Position numbers and translations under genes: made by a program
Notes under the pieces: model-generated
What the model saw: the letters and a program-made list of their open reading frames with translations, nothing else
Databases searched by the model: none
What the model was told of the DNA's origin: nothing
Assembly: GCA_036734545.1 (NCBI GenBank)
Contig: DAIMYJ010000051.1
Coordinates: 1-21,702 of the forward strand
Length of the DNA stretch: 21,702 nt
From: UBA7236 sp036734545
Lineage (GTDB): Bacteria; Bacteroidota; Bacteroidia; Chitinophagales; BACL12
Direction: 5' to 3'
In this document: positions 15,143 through 21,702 of the stretch, one piece after another
How the letters are laid out: each line of letters opens with the position of its first letter
Numbering within the stretch: the first letter of the stretch is position 1

Positions 15143-17407
15143 ATGATGATGAATATACTGCAGCAGCGAATAACCAATCTGGCAGCGGCCATCTTTATCG
15201 CCTTGCCGATAGGCAGTGCACAGGCCCAATCCGGTAAAGACCCCGAGATCGAAGCGCTGCTTAAAAAAATGACCATTGAAGAAAAGGTCGGGCAAATGAC
15301 GCAGCTCAACCTGGATGTGATCAGTGTGGGTGCCATTTATCAGTTACAGGAACCGCATCAGCTGGATCCGGTGAAACTGCGTAAGGCCTTGGTGGACTAC
15401 CATGTGGGTTCCATTCTTAACTGCGGTGGTCATGCCTATACCCGTGAACACTGGCTGGATATCATCCGTGAAATTCAAACCGTTGCCACCAAGGAAACGC
15501 GATTGGGTATTCCGGTGGTCTATGGCATTGATGCGATCCATGGCGCCAACTATACATCCGATGCTATTCTGTTTCCGCAGCAAATAGCACAGGCTGCCAC
15601 GTTCGATCCCGAACTGGCCTATAAAATAGCTGAAGCGACTGCTTATGAAGTAAGAGCCAGCGGTATCACCTGGAATTTTTCACCCGTGCTCGACCTGATG
15701 CGCATGCCGGTATGGTCGCGTGTGTTTGAAACCTATGGTGAGGATGTGCTGCTCGCCAGTATCATGGGCAAAGGAGCTATCGAAGGGTATCAGGGGGATG
15801 ACATTTCTGATCCATTTCATGTAGCAGCCTGTATGAAGCATTTTCTTGGGTACAGCCTGCCACGAACCGGAAAGGACCGGACGCCCGCTTATATTCCGGA
15901 GATACAGCTGCGCGAATACTTTTTACCCACCTTTCAGGCTGCGATCGACGCCGGCGCTGCTACCGTCATGATCAACAGCGGTGAGATCAATGGTATCCCC
16001 GTGCATGCCAACAAGGCCATCCTCACGGACCTCCTGCGCACAGAACTGGGATTCACCGGCGTTGCAGTAACAGACTGGGAAGACATCATGAAACTGGAGA
16101 ACATCCACAAAGTGGCGCCCACGCTAAAGGATGCTGTAAAAATGGCTGTAGACGCCGGCATCGACATGAGCATGGTACCAAATGATTACCGTTTCACGGA
16201 ATTACTTATTGAACTGGTACGTGAGGGAAGCATATCCGAAGCACGCATTGACCTGTCGGTACGGCGCATATTGACCCTAAAGAAGCAATTGGGATTATTC
16301 GAACATCCGCTGCCGTATGCACAAGACCAGTATCCATTATTCGGCTCTGCGCAACATATACAATTGAGTCGACAGGCTGCTGCTGAATCGATCACGCTTT
16401 TAAAGAACACCAACAACATCCTTCCCCTGAAACCCGGCGCGCGCATTTTACTTACCGGTCCCGGTGCGCACAATATGCCGATGCTGAACGGTGCCTGGTC
16501 GCGCACCTGGCAGGGTGTAGACACGACCTGGGACAATCCTGCGCGCAACACAGTGCTGGAAGCGATGCATTCTTTGCCCCTCCAGCTGCAATATGTGCAG
16601 GGATGCGGTATCGACGCACTGACCGATCATACCGCTGCTATGGAGGCCGCCGGGCAATGCGATGTGATCATCGCCTGCATGGGTGAAATGCCTTCTACGG
16701 AGAAACCCGGTGATATTGATGACCTGACCCTGAATGCCGCACAACTGGATTACGTACGCATGCTGCAGAAAACGGGCAAACCGGTGATCCTGGTCATGCT
16801 GCAGAACCGTCCGCGCGTCATCCGCGATATTGAGCCGAATAGCGCCGCCATTCTGTTGGCTTACCAACCCGGCGAATTCGGCGCAGATGCTCTGGCCGAT
16901 ATCCTGATGGGAAAAGTGAATCCCTCAGGAAAACTGCCGTACACGTATCCGCGCAACCCGAACGATCTGGTGTGGTATGATCACAAGCATACTGAAACAC
17001 TGGATACTCAATTCGGCTTACAGGCATTTGATCCGCAGTGGCCTTTCGGATTCGGACTGAGTTATACCACCTTTGACTATAAGCAGATAAAGATCAGCAC
17101 CGACACACTGACCGCAGGTGGTTCCTGTGTGGTGAGCATTGACCTGCACAATACCGGAACACGCGAGGGGAAAGAGGTGATACAGGTATACACGGCCGAC
17201 CGTGTAGCGAGCATCACACCCTCCGTAAAAAAGTTGCGCGCTTTCAGCAAGGTTACACTGCAACCCGGTGAACAAAAGACCTATACTTTCACTCTTACAG
17301 CCAAAGACCTGCACATGATCAATGCAAATATGCAGTGGGTAACGGAAGAAGGTTGGTTTGATATCATGATCGGCGATGAAAAGATCGCCCTGTACTATAA
17401 ACCCTAA
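15143..17407 (+). CDS. GH3 beta-glucosidase (BglX-like)
   Basis: A 754-residue periplasmic exo-acting beta-glucosidase that would trim single glucose units from glucan oligosaccharides. Signal peptide 1-28 (SAQA-Q). The N-terminal TIM barrel has the GH3 marks EEKVGQMTQ, GIPVVYGIDAIHG, ETYGEDVLLAS, KHFLGYS and GFTGVAVTDWED with nucleophile Asp311. The (alpha/beta)6 sandwich domain has LLKNTNNILPL and a likely acid/base Glu520 in MGEMPSTEKPGD. The C-terminal fibronectin-like domain (about 655-740, NTGTREGKEVIQVYT) is standard. All three domains are complete and length is typical. Three ATG codons in a row (15143, 15146, 15149) make the exact start uncertain by two residues. One base is shared with the GH16 gene (TAATG). 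Substrate choice between beta-1,3 and beta-1,4 links cannot be read from sequence. Confidence 0.93.
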   Translation: MMMNILQQRITNLAAAIFIALPIGSAQAQSGKDPEIEALLKKMTIEEKVGQMTQLNLDVISVGAIYQLQEPHQLDPVKLRKALVDYHVGSILNCGGHAYTREHWLDIIREIQTVATKETRLGIPVVYGIDAIHGANYTSDAILFPQQIAQAATFDPELAYKIAEATAYEVRASGITWNFSPVLDLMRMPVWSRVFETYGEDVLLASIMGKGAIEGYQGDDISDPFHVAACMKHFLGYSLPRTGKDRTPAYIPEIQLREYFLPTFQAAIDAGAATVMINSGEINGIPVHANKAILTDLLRTELGFTGVAVTDWEDIMKLENIHKVAPTLKDAVKMAVDAGIDMSMVPNDYRFTELLIELVREGSISEARIDLSVRRILTLKKQLGLFEHPLPYAQDQYPLFGSAQHIQLSRQAAAESITLLKNTNNILPLKPGARILLTGPGAHNMPMLNGAWSRTWQGVDTTWDNPARNTVLEAMHSLPLQLQYVQGCGIDALTDHTAAMEAAGQCDVIIACMGEMPSTEKPGDIDDLTLNAAQLDYVRMLQKTGKPVILVMLQNRPRVIRDIEPNSAAILLAYQPGEFGADALADILMGKVNPSGKLPYTYPRNPNDLVWYDHKHTETLDTQFGLQAFDPQWPFGFGLSYTTFDYKQIKISTDTLTAGGSCVVSIDLHNTGTREGKEVIQVYTADRVASITPSVKKLRAFSKVTLQPGEQKTYTFTLTAKDLHMINANMQWVTEEGWFDIMIGDEKIALYYKP

Positions 17408-18246
17408 TGATGAGAGCTGTATATTTCTTTATCATCGCCTGCACTATCGCTGTGCACTTCAGCAGCTGCGAGCAATCTGATCCGGAGGATGTTTTAGACA
17501 GGATCGGTGATGTCGTATACTTTTCCGGGTATGCATGGGATGTAAAGATCAGCGACAACGTGCTGTTGGGCCCCGGACCCAATTATTTCAGCGGGTATTA
17601 TGAAGATGTGTTCGTTGATGAGCAGGGGTATCTGCACATGCGCATCGCTGAACATGGTGGCAAGTGGTATTCCAGCGAAGTGATCTCACAAATGGCCATG
17701 GGATACGGCACTTATACTTTTGTTGTGCAGGGTGATCTGGAGAATATTCCGGAAAACATCACACTCGGTTTGTTCACCTGGGATAACAACACCTTCTTTG
17801 AAGAAGCCAACAGTGAGGTAGATATTGAGTTTTCAAAATGGGGTGATACAGCACTCGACAACACCTTGCACTTCAGTGTGCAGCCGGTAAACTTTGGTCC
17901 CTACTACCCTGAGCGTACGAACAACCCGGATACCGAACCGGGAGATCTGATCGGTATCTCCACACATCTTTTCACCTGGACAGACACGCTGATCACCTGG
18001 AACAGTTACCGCGGAGATTCCGAGGATCCCGCTGACCTGATCGCGACCTGGAGTTTCGATCTGGATAATCCGGCGAGGGTAAAGAATGAAAATGGCAACA
18101 GTTCAGAACCCATCGTCATACCGGCTCCGGGTGAGACCACCAATGCGCGCATCAATTTCTGGTTACTTCCATGGGTATCCACCATTCCTACGGACGGTCT
18201 TGAGCAGGAAGTGGTGATCCGTCGCTTTGCCTATACGCCATTGTGA
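17407..18246 (+). CDS. GH16-family lipoprotein (putative endo-beta-glucanase)
   Basis: A 279-residue lipoprotein. Cys21 follows VHFSS, a relaxed lipobox, and is followed by EQSDPED, a strongly acidic stretch that suggests surface display. The rest is a concanavalin-like jelly roll with the GH16 catalytic motif E-V-D-I-E: nucleophile Glu137, Asp139 and acid/base Glu141 in NSEVDIEFSKWGD. WDVKISDNVLLGPGPNYFS and GYGTYTFVVQG fit the substrate-cleft strands, and the end (ARINFWLLP) is the usual closing strand. It would cut polymeric beta-1,3 or mixed-link glucan at the cell surface, feeding the barrel proteins. Length is at the short end for GH16, with no extra binding module. Last gene of the operon. 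Exact subfamily not determined. Confidence 0.85.
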   Translation: MMRAVYFFIIACTIAVHFSSCEQSDPEDVLDRIGDVVYFSGYAWDVKISDNVLLGPGPNYFSGYYEDVFVDEQGYLHMRIAEHGGKWYSSEVISQMAMGYGTYTFVVQGDLENIPENITLGLFTWDNNTFFEEANSEVDIEFSKWGDTALDNTLHFSVQPVNFGPYYPERTNNPDTEPGDLIGISTHLFTWTDTLITWNSYRGDSEDPADLIATWSFDLDNPARVKNENGNSSEPIVIPAPGETTNARINFWLLPWVSTIPTDGLEQEVVIRRFAYTPL

Positions 18247-18310
18247 TGAGGGCAGCGATCACTGCCAAAAACACATAAGCAGGGTCACCCCTATGGGGTA
18301 TGCAAAAGCA
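18247..18310. terminator. Short intergenic spacer with two small hairpins, weak terminator
   Basis: 64 nt between two convergent genes. GGCAG-N6-CTGCC (18251-18266) is followed by AAAA, and ACCCC-TAT-GGGGT (18287-18299) is a perfect 5-bp hairpin. Neither has a proper T-tract in the forward direction; on the minus strand a TTTTT run lies beyond the second hairpin. They may serve as weak ends for both transcripts. Confidence 0.35.
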
Positions 18311-19270
18311 TCAGCAATACCCTTCCTTTCTGAACCAATTATAGCAATCCTGAATGGCCACATTGATATCCGTCTGCGGCATATGCAAGCCGGATACGGC
18401 TGAGACATTCCGAATGAACTGGTTTTCACAGCTGATGCATGCCATATCATAGCTGAGCATAGGCTTTCTGCCGGTGATCTTTCCGATCATGCTTCCAACT
18501 GCACCAGCCAGCTTCACTAAACTATTGGGCATGCGACCGGAGGGTGCCGGCACGTGGAGTACATCTGAAACACGCGAGAGGAAGTCCCAATAGGTGAGAT
18601 TGACATTTCCCGCAACAAACGACCTGCCGGAAACATCTGATTCAATACCATTGATGATCGCATCACACACATCATGCACATGCACAAAATTGCGTCCACC
18701 CTTAGTAGCATAGCGGAGTCGGCCCTGAATGAATGCCAGCATGAGCTTACCCGAGGAAGGTAGCGCATCATAAGGACCGATCATGAATGTGGGCAGTATA
18801 CCCACGGCACGCAGGCCCTGCTCACGGGTGGCCTGCATCACCATATCCAGCGCCCTTTGTTTGGAATCTATATAGTCCAGACGGAGACTTGCAGATTCGG
18901 GCGGCATCTCTGCAGAACTCGCCGAACCTATATACACCAGTTTATGTATGTTATGATGCAATGCAGCCCGCACCACATTGCGTGTACCTTCAATATTGAC
19001 CTTGCGCACCCGCGCACTTCGCGATGGCCACACATCCGTCAGAGCGGCCGCATGCACGACCGCATAGCACCCTTCCATCGCCTTCATCAATGCCTCGGGA
19101 TCCATGACATCCCCCTTAAACAATTCGATCGGCAGATCAAGCAGGGTTTTCGCTTTTGAGGCAGGATGCACAAATGCCCGAACAGAATATCCATTCGCCA
19201 ATAACCGCCTGATCAGATTACTCCCCAATAAACCGTCCGGTCCTGTGACCAACACTAGTCCTTTACTCAT
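18311..19270 (-). CDS. NAD(P)-dependent extended SDR (epimerase/dehydratase or reductase)
   Basis: A 319-residue extended short-chain dehydrogenase. The dinucleotide-binding motif TGPDGLLG (9-16), GDVMDPE, the HAAA strand and the YxxxK pair (Tyr133, Lys137 in DYIDSKQRA) are all present, with Ser residues ahead of them in GSASS. The overall outline is like dihydroflavonol-reductase / 3-beta-hydroxysteroid-like or hopanoid-associated sugar-epimerase-like proteins. Substrate unknown. A hydrophobic helix (about 250-270) may bring it to the membrane. It is divergent from a membrane protein gene, which is followed by a second SDR of the same superfamily. Confidence 0.8.
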   Translation of the reverse strand: MSKGLVLVTGPDGLLGSNLIRRLLANGYSVRAFVHPASKAKTLLDLPIELFKGDVMDPEALMKAMEGCYAVVHAAALTDVWPSRSARVRKVNIEGTRNVVRAALHHNIHKLVYIGSASSAEMPPESASLRLDYIDSKQRALDMVMQATREQGLRAVGILPTFMIGPYDALPSSGKLMLAFIQGRLRYATKGGRNFVHVHDVCDAIINGIESDVSGRSFVAGNVNLTYWDFLSRVSDVLHVPAPSGRMPNSLVKLAGAVGSMIGKITGRKPMLSYDMACISCENQFIRNVSAVSGLHMPQTDINVAIQDCYNWFRKEGYC

Positions 19271-19380
19271 GTGCGTGTCTTTACATCCCCGGTCATCAGT
19301 TTTCAGGGTTGGTCAACGACAGTTTGTCATTCGCTGCAAACGCCTACCCATCAGCCGGGATCCACTGCACTAAAGTTATG

Positions 19381-19388
19381 TATTTTTG
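19381..19388 (+). promoter_or_regulatory. Possible -7 box (TATTTTTG) of the CPBP gene
   Basis: Full match to TAnnTTTG, ending 6 nt before the ATG at 19395. No TTG stands at the right distance for a -33 element. The transcript would have almost no leader. The 124-nt spacer to the divergent SDR gene holds nothing else I can name. Confidence 0.4.
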
Positions 19389-19394
19389 AACGTG

Positions 19395-20132
19395 ATGAAC
19401 AGCGACTTAAGTCATCCGAATAACCCTGTTTTGACCTGGATCTGCATCCTTGCAGGCATTACTTTGTACTTTATCTATTACTATCTGCAGGACATATTAT
19501 ATAGAAAAAATCTTGCATTCAGCGATGATATAAGCCTTTTGTCGCATACTCGTTCCGTGCGTACAGGTAAGTTCATGGGTGTTTTCTTTTTAGGCATAGT
19601 TCCCATGATCCTGCTTCACACATTCTTCGAAATTCCTTACACGATCTTAGCAAATGCCTATTCAGCCGATGGCGATGCGCTTATTCGAAGTATGTTATGG
19701 TTGGTCGTGCTAACGCCGCTCATCCTATTGATCACCTATACAGGTTCAAAAAGAGATTTTCTCCGTTCGCGTTACCCGGAGATCCGCATACACCAATGGT
19801 CGCGCATACTGCTTGCACGATACCTGCTCTGGTGGTTGTTGTATCTGGTTGCTTATGAATTTTATTTCCGTTTTGTGTTCTTTTATATGTTGATCGAACC
19901 ATTCGGGGTCTTTGGAGCGATAGCCTTCAATACTGTTCTGTACTGCCTTGCACATGCGCCGAAGGGGCGGGTTGAAACGATCGGTGCACTGCCACTGGGT
20001 CTTGCATTATGTGCGGCCACTTATGATACGGGCAGTATTCTTACCGCCGGAATCGCGCATGTGATAGTGTCCTTCAGCACCGTGCTTTTTTGTTTTTATC
20101 ATAACGCTGACATGCGTCTCACAAAAACCTGA
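19395..20132 (+). CDS. CPBP-family intramembrane protein (Abi/CaaX protease-like)
   Basis: A 245-residue polytopic membrane protein with about seven hydrophobic segments. The C-terminal half has the CPBP/Abi outline: AYEFYFR (Glu155, Arg159), a helix ending CLAHAP (His177) and GIAHVIVSF (His202). The usual EExxxR motif has Tyr in place of the first Glu (YEFYFR), while the two histidines remain, so activity is uncertain. CPBP proteins include type II CAAX prenyl endopeptidases and bacteriocin self-immunity proteins. ATG 19395 was chosen; a TTG three codons earlier is inside the probable -7 box. The SDR gene starts 6 nt after its stop, so the two are likely one transcript. Function not known. 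Confidence 0.72.
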   Translation: MNSDLSHPNNPVLTWICILAGITLYFIYYYLQDILYRKNLAFSDDISLLSHTRSVRTGKFMGVFFLGIVPMILLHTFFEIPYTILANAYSADGDALIRSMLWLVVLTPLILLITYTGSKRDFLRSRYPEIRIHQWSRILLARYLLWWLLYLVAYEFYFRFVFFYMLIEPFGVFGAIAFNTVLYCLAHAPKGRVETIGALPLGLALCAATYDTGSILTAGIAHVIVSFSTVLFCFYHNADMRLTKT

Positions 20133-20138
20133 TATACG

Positions 20139-21152
20139 ATGCGGTACATGGTAACCGGTGCGAACGGATTTGTGGGAAGGCATCTCACGCACATGCTCCT
20201 CGAACAAGGGCATACCGTACACGCATTGGTGCGCGGTCAGGTTTCACACTCAGGTATCCGGCATGCGCAGTATGTGCCATTCACCGGCGACATCTGTCAT
20301 CCGCAAAGTATCCTGCCTGCAGTTGCCGGATGCGACGGTATCTTTCACACGGCAGCGTATGCCAAACCCTGGGCTAAAGATGCTTCTCTGTATCACCGGG
20401 TCAATGTGGAGGGCACACAGCATGTGCTCGATGCTGCCGTGCAGGCCGGTATTCAAAAAGTAGTGTGCACTTCCTCCGCCGGAATATTCGGGATCTCTAA
20501 CGGGACACCGGTAAACGAATCCAGCGTTAGAGCAGCCCCCTATTACAATGCCTATGAGCGGTCCAAAGCAGCGGCCGACCAACTTGCGTTCACCTATGCA
20601 GCATCCGGGCCGGAAGTGGTTATTGTTGCACCCACGCGCATTTTCGGACCCGCACCCATACACACCCTGCAGGCGGTGAATATTATGATATTCCAGTATC
20701 TCTTCAACGGATGGAGATTCATCCCCGGCAAGGGAAGCCAGATAGCAAACTACATTTATGTAACTGATGTCGCCGCCGGTCTGATGGCCGCGATGCAACA
20801 TGGCAGGAATGGAGAATATTACATTCTGGGTGGCGACAATCACTCCATTCAGTCATTTTTCGACATGTTAAGCCTGGTATCCGGAGTACATAAGCGTATG
20901 ATCCACATTCCCGAATGGATGATGCGGGTCATCGCACGCATAGAACTATTCAAGCCTTATTGGGGTGGCACACCGACCTTCACACCTGATTGGTTACATA
21001 AAGCGATCAGTAACTGGGAAACAGATACCGGAAAGGCCAGAAAAGCACTCCACCTTAGCCCCATGGATCTCCAGTCCGGGCTTACCCTGACCGTGGACAA
21101 TTTCAGGCAGCAATATGCAGCTGCATCTGATGCACGTGTGAAACACACCTGA
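20139..21152 (+). CDS. NAD(P)-dependent extended SDR (epimerase/dehydratase)
   Basis: A 337-residue extended SDR. TGANGFVG (6-13) is the dinucleotide motif, GDICHPQS and HTAAYAKPW follow, the Ser-rich CTSSAGIFG lies at 110-118, and the catalytic pair is Tyr139 and Lys143 in YERSKAAADQLA. The C-terminal part (from about 180) has PTRIFGP and a cluster of aromatic residues near FKPYWGGTPTFTPDW that should shape the substrate pocket. It is close in type to hopanoid-associated sugar epimerase and dihydroflavonol-4-reductase-like proteins, which also act on lipids or sterol-like compounds. Only 6 nt separate it from the CPBP gene. It shares no close identity with the SDR at 18311-19270 beyond the fold. 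Substrate unknown. Confidence 0.82.
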   Translation: MRYMVTGANGFVGRHLTHMLLEQGHTVHALVRGQVSHSGIRHAQYVPFTGDICHPQSILPAVAGCDGIFHTAAYAKPWAKDASLYHRVNVEGTQHVLDAAVQAGIQKVVCTSSAGIFGISNGTPVNESSVRAAPYYNAYERSKAAADQLAFTYAASGPEVVIVAPTRIFGPAPIHTLQAVNIMIFQYLFNGWRFIPGKGSQIANYIYVTDVAAGLMAAMQHGRNGEYYILGGDNHSIQSFFDMLSLVSGVHKRMIHIPEWMMRVIARIELFKPYWGGTPTFTPDWLHKAISNWETDTGKARKALHLSPMDLQSGLTLTVDNFRQQYAAASDARVKHT

Positions 21153-21474
21153 TCACATGAACGTTCAGTAATTAGTTATTTACAACACCACCTACTAATG
21201 AACAAGGTTGATCGAACGGATCCACTTCCCACCCTATCTGTTACCTAAACAGCCCCCTGTGCCTACAGCACACAGCAGTATTGCACTTAATTCCTACTCC
21301 ATATCAACATGTAGTTTACTTACCCACGACCTAATCTTTCAAATCAACAGCAACTTAAAGTGATCATTCATTCAGTATCAACCCCGAAAGGTTTTTTGAT
21401 TTGACTATTTGCTCATACATCACTAACTAATCAGTTTTATTCCTGACACTACACTCTTCTTCGAACTGTATTTT
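21153..21474. other. Noncoding, AT-richer stretch downstream of the SDR operon
   Basis: 322 nt with no convincing gene in any frame. Composition is clearly richer in A+T than the coding parts. The only structure seen is AACC-CCGAAA-GGTT followed by TTTT (21380-21397), a weak terminator-like hairpin 228 nt after the SDR stop. No tRNA, riboswitch or promoter is recognisable. Confidence 0.5.
21380..21397 (+). terminator. Weak terminator-like hairpin
   Basis: A 4-bp stem AACC/GGTT around a 6-nt CCGAAA loop, followed by a run of T to 21397. The stem is short, so the call is tentative. It could end the CPBP-SDR transcript. Confidence 0.25.
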
Positions 21475-21607
21475 CCACCTTTTCCTTGATGAAAAGGTGG
21501 AGCCAATCCCGAGTACTCGGGACACGGGCTGTCGCGTGCGGCGGCGTATCCCTAATACGCGCCACCGCACCGCGGGAAAGGGCGCTGCCCGGTCGGTAGC
21601 AGCCGTG
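21475..21607. repeat. Strongly folded intergenic element, probable dispersed repeat
   Basis: Three blocks of symmetry in 133 nt. First, CCACCTTTTC-N6-GAAAAGGTGG (21475-21500), a perfect 10-bp hairpin. Second, the self-complementary TCCCGAGTACTCGGGA (21507-21522). Third, a branched fold: outer stem CACGGGCTG (21523-21531) with CAGCCGTG (21600-21607, one bulge), inner GTGCGG (21536-21541) with CCGCAC (21565-21570) and GCGTAT (21544-21549) with ATACGC (21555-21560), and hairpin GGGC-GCT-GCCC (21580-21590). G+C is much higher than in the flanking stretch. I have the impression that similar sequences recur between genes in other Bacteroidota; I cannot confirm this here. No coding signal fits it. 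Confidence 0.6.
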
Positions 21608-21702
21608 TATGCCACATTGAAATGATCCTAAATAGATGAAAATCGCATCCTGCGCCTGCTCCCGCTTTACTTTTTCTTTCAGTCACAGCATCCTGGTGGG
21701 TG
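21608..21702. other. Unassigned end of the window
   Basis: 95 nt with no open frame that looks real, no recognisable RNA and no promoter. It may belong to the flank of the folded element or to a gene outside the window. Confidence 0.3.

Noticed and set aside
19386..19394. TTG start of the CPBP gene
   Set aside because: It falls on the last bases of the probable -7 box; the ATG at 19395 is more likely.
20250..20843. Reverse open frame of 197 codons
   Set aside because: Antisense to an SDR gene with all catalytic motifs; Cys- and Gly-rich nonsense composition.
21523..21607. tRNA gene, because of the branched fold
   Set aside because: No anticodon arm, T-loop or CCA-type acceptor pattern; stems do not match tRNA sizes.

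Overview
The window looks like a chromosomal segment from a member of the Bacteroidota. The evidence is a protein with a C-terminal type IX secretion (T9SS) sorting domain, promoters of the Bacteroidota type (TTG, about 20 nt, TAnnTTTG), almost no Shine-Dalgarno sequences, lipoproteins with acidic residues after the lipobox cysteine, and a NrtR-type Nudix sugar regulator. Base composition is near 50% G+C, fairly high for the phylum. Genus cannot be told.

Layout. (1) 1-3179: the tail of an unknown gene, a convergent GT4 glycosyltransferase, then an overlapping pair encoding a YbdL-type methionine/glutamine aminotransferase and a YafV-type omega-amidase. This pair makes a compact methionine-salvage / 2-oxoacid repair module. 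(2) 3180-4940: a three-gene operon of SPFH (stomatin-like) membrane protein, small membrane protein and Arc-like ribbon-helix-helix protein. It has a well-formed promoter whose -7 box lies inside a perfect 21-bp palindrome, and it ends at a strong bidirectional terminator. (3) 4940-18246: the core of the window. A divergent gene encodes a secreted protein of five CBM48-like repeats plus a T9SS tail. Facing away from it is an eight-gene, nearly gap-free operon: NrtR-like regulator, GH158-like glycosidase, two different outer-membrane beta-barrels, two lipoproteins with carbohydrate-binding-like modules, a GH3 beta-glucosidase and a GH16 lipoprotein. (4) 18247-21152: two extended SDR (epimerase/dehydratase) genes around a CPBP-family membrane protein. 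(5) 21153-21702: noncoding DNA with a highly folded, repeat-like element.

How it fits together. The enzyme set GH16 (endo) + GH158-like (endo) + GH3 (exo) is the trio used for beta-1,3-glucan (laminarin type) in known Bacteroides loci. Here there is no SusC/SusD pair and no hybrid two-component or ECF regulator. The positions usually held by SusC/SusD and surface glycan-binding proteins are taken by two non-TonB beta-barrels and two lipoproteins, and regulation would come from a Nudix-derived sugar sensor. The divergent five-repeat protein would be a secreted, non-catalytic glycan binder of the same system. I regard this SusCD-less glucan locus as the most interesting thing in the window. The substrate and the transport role of the barrels are inference.
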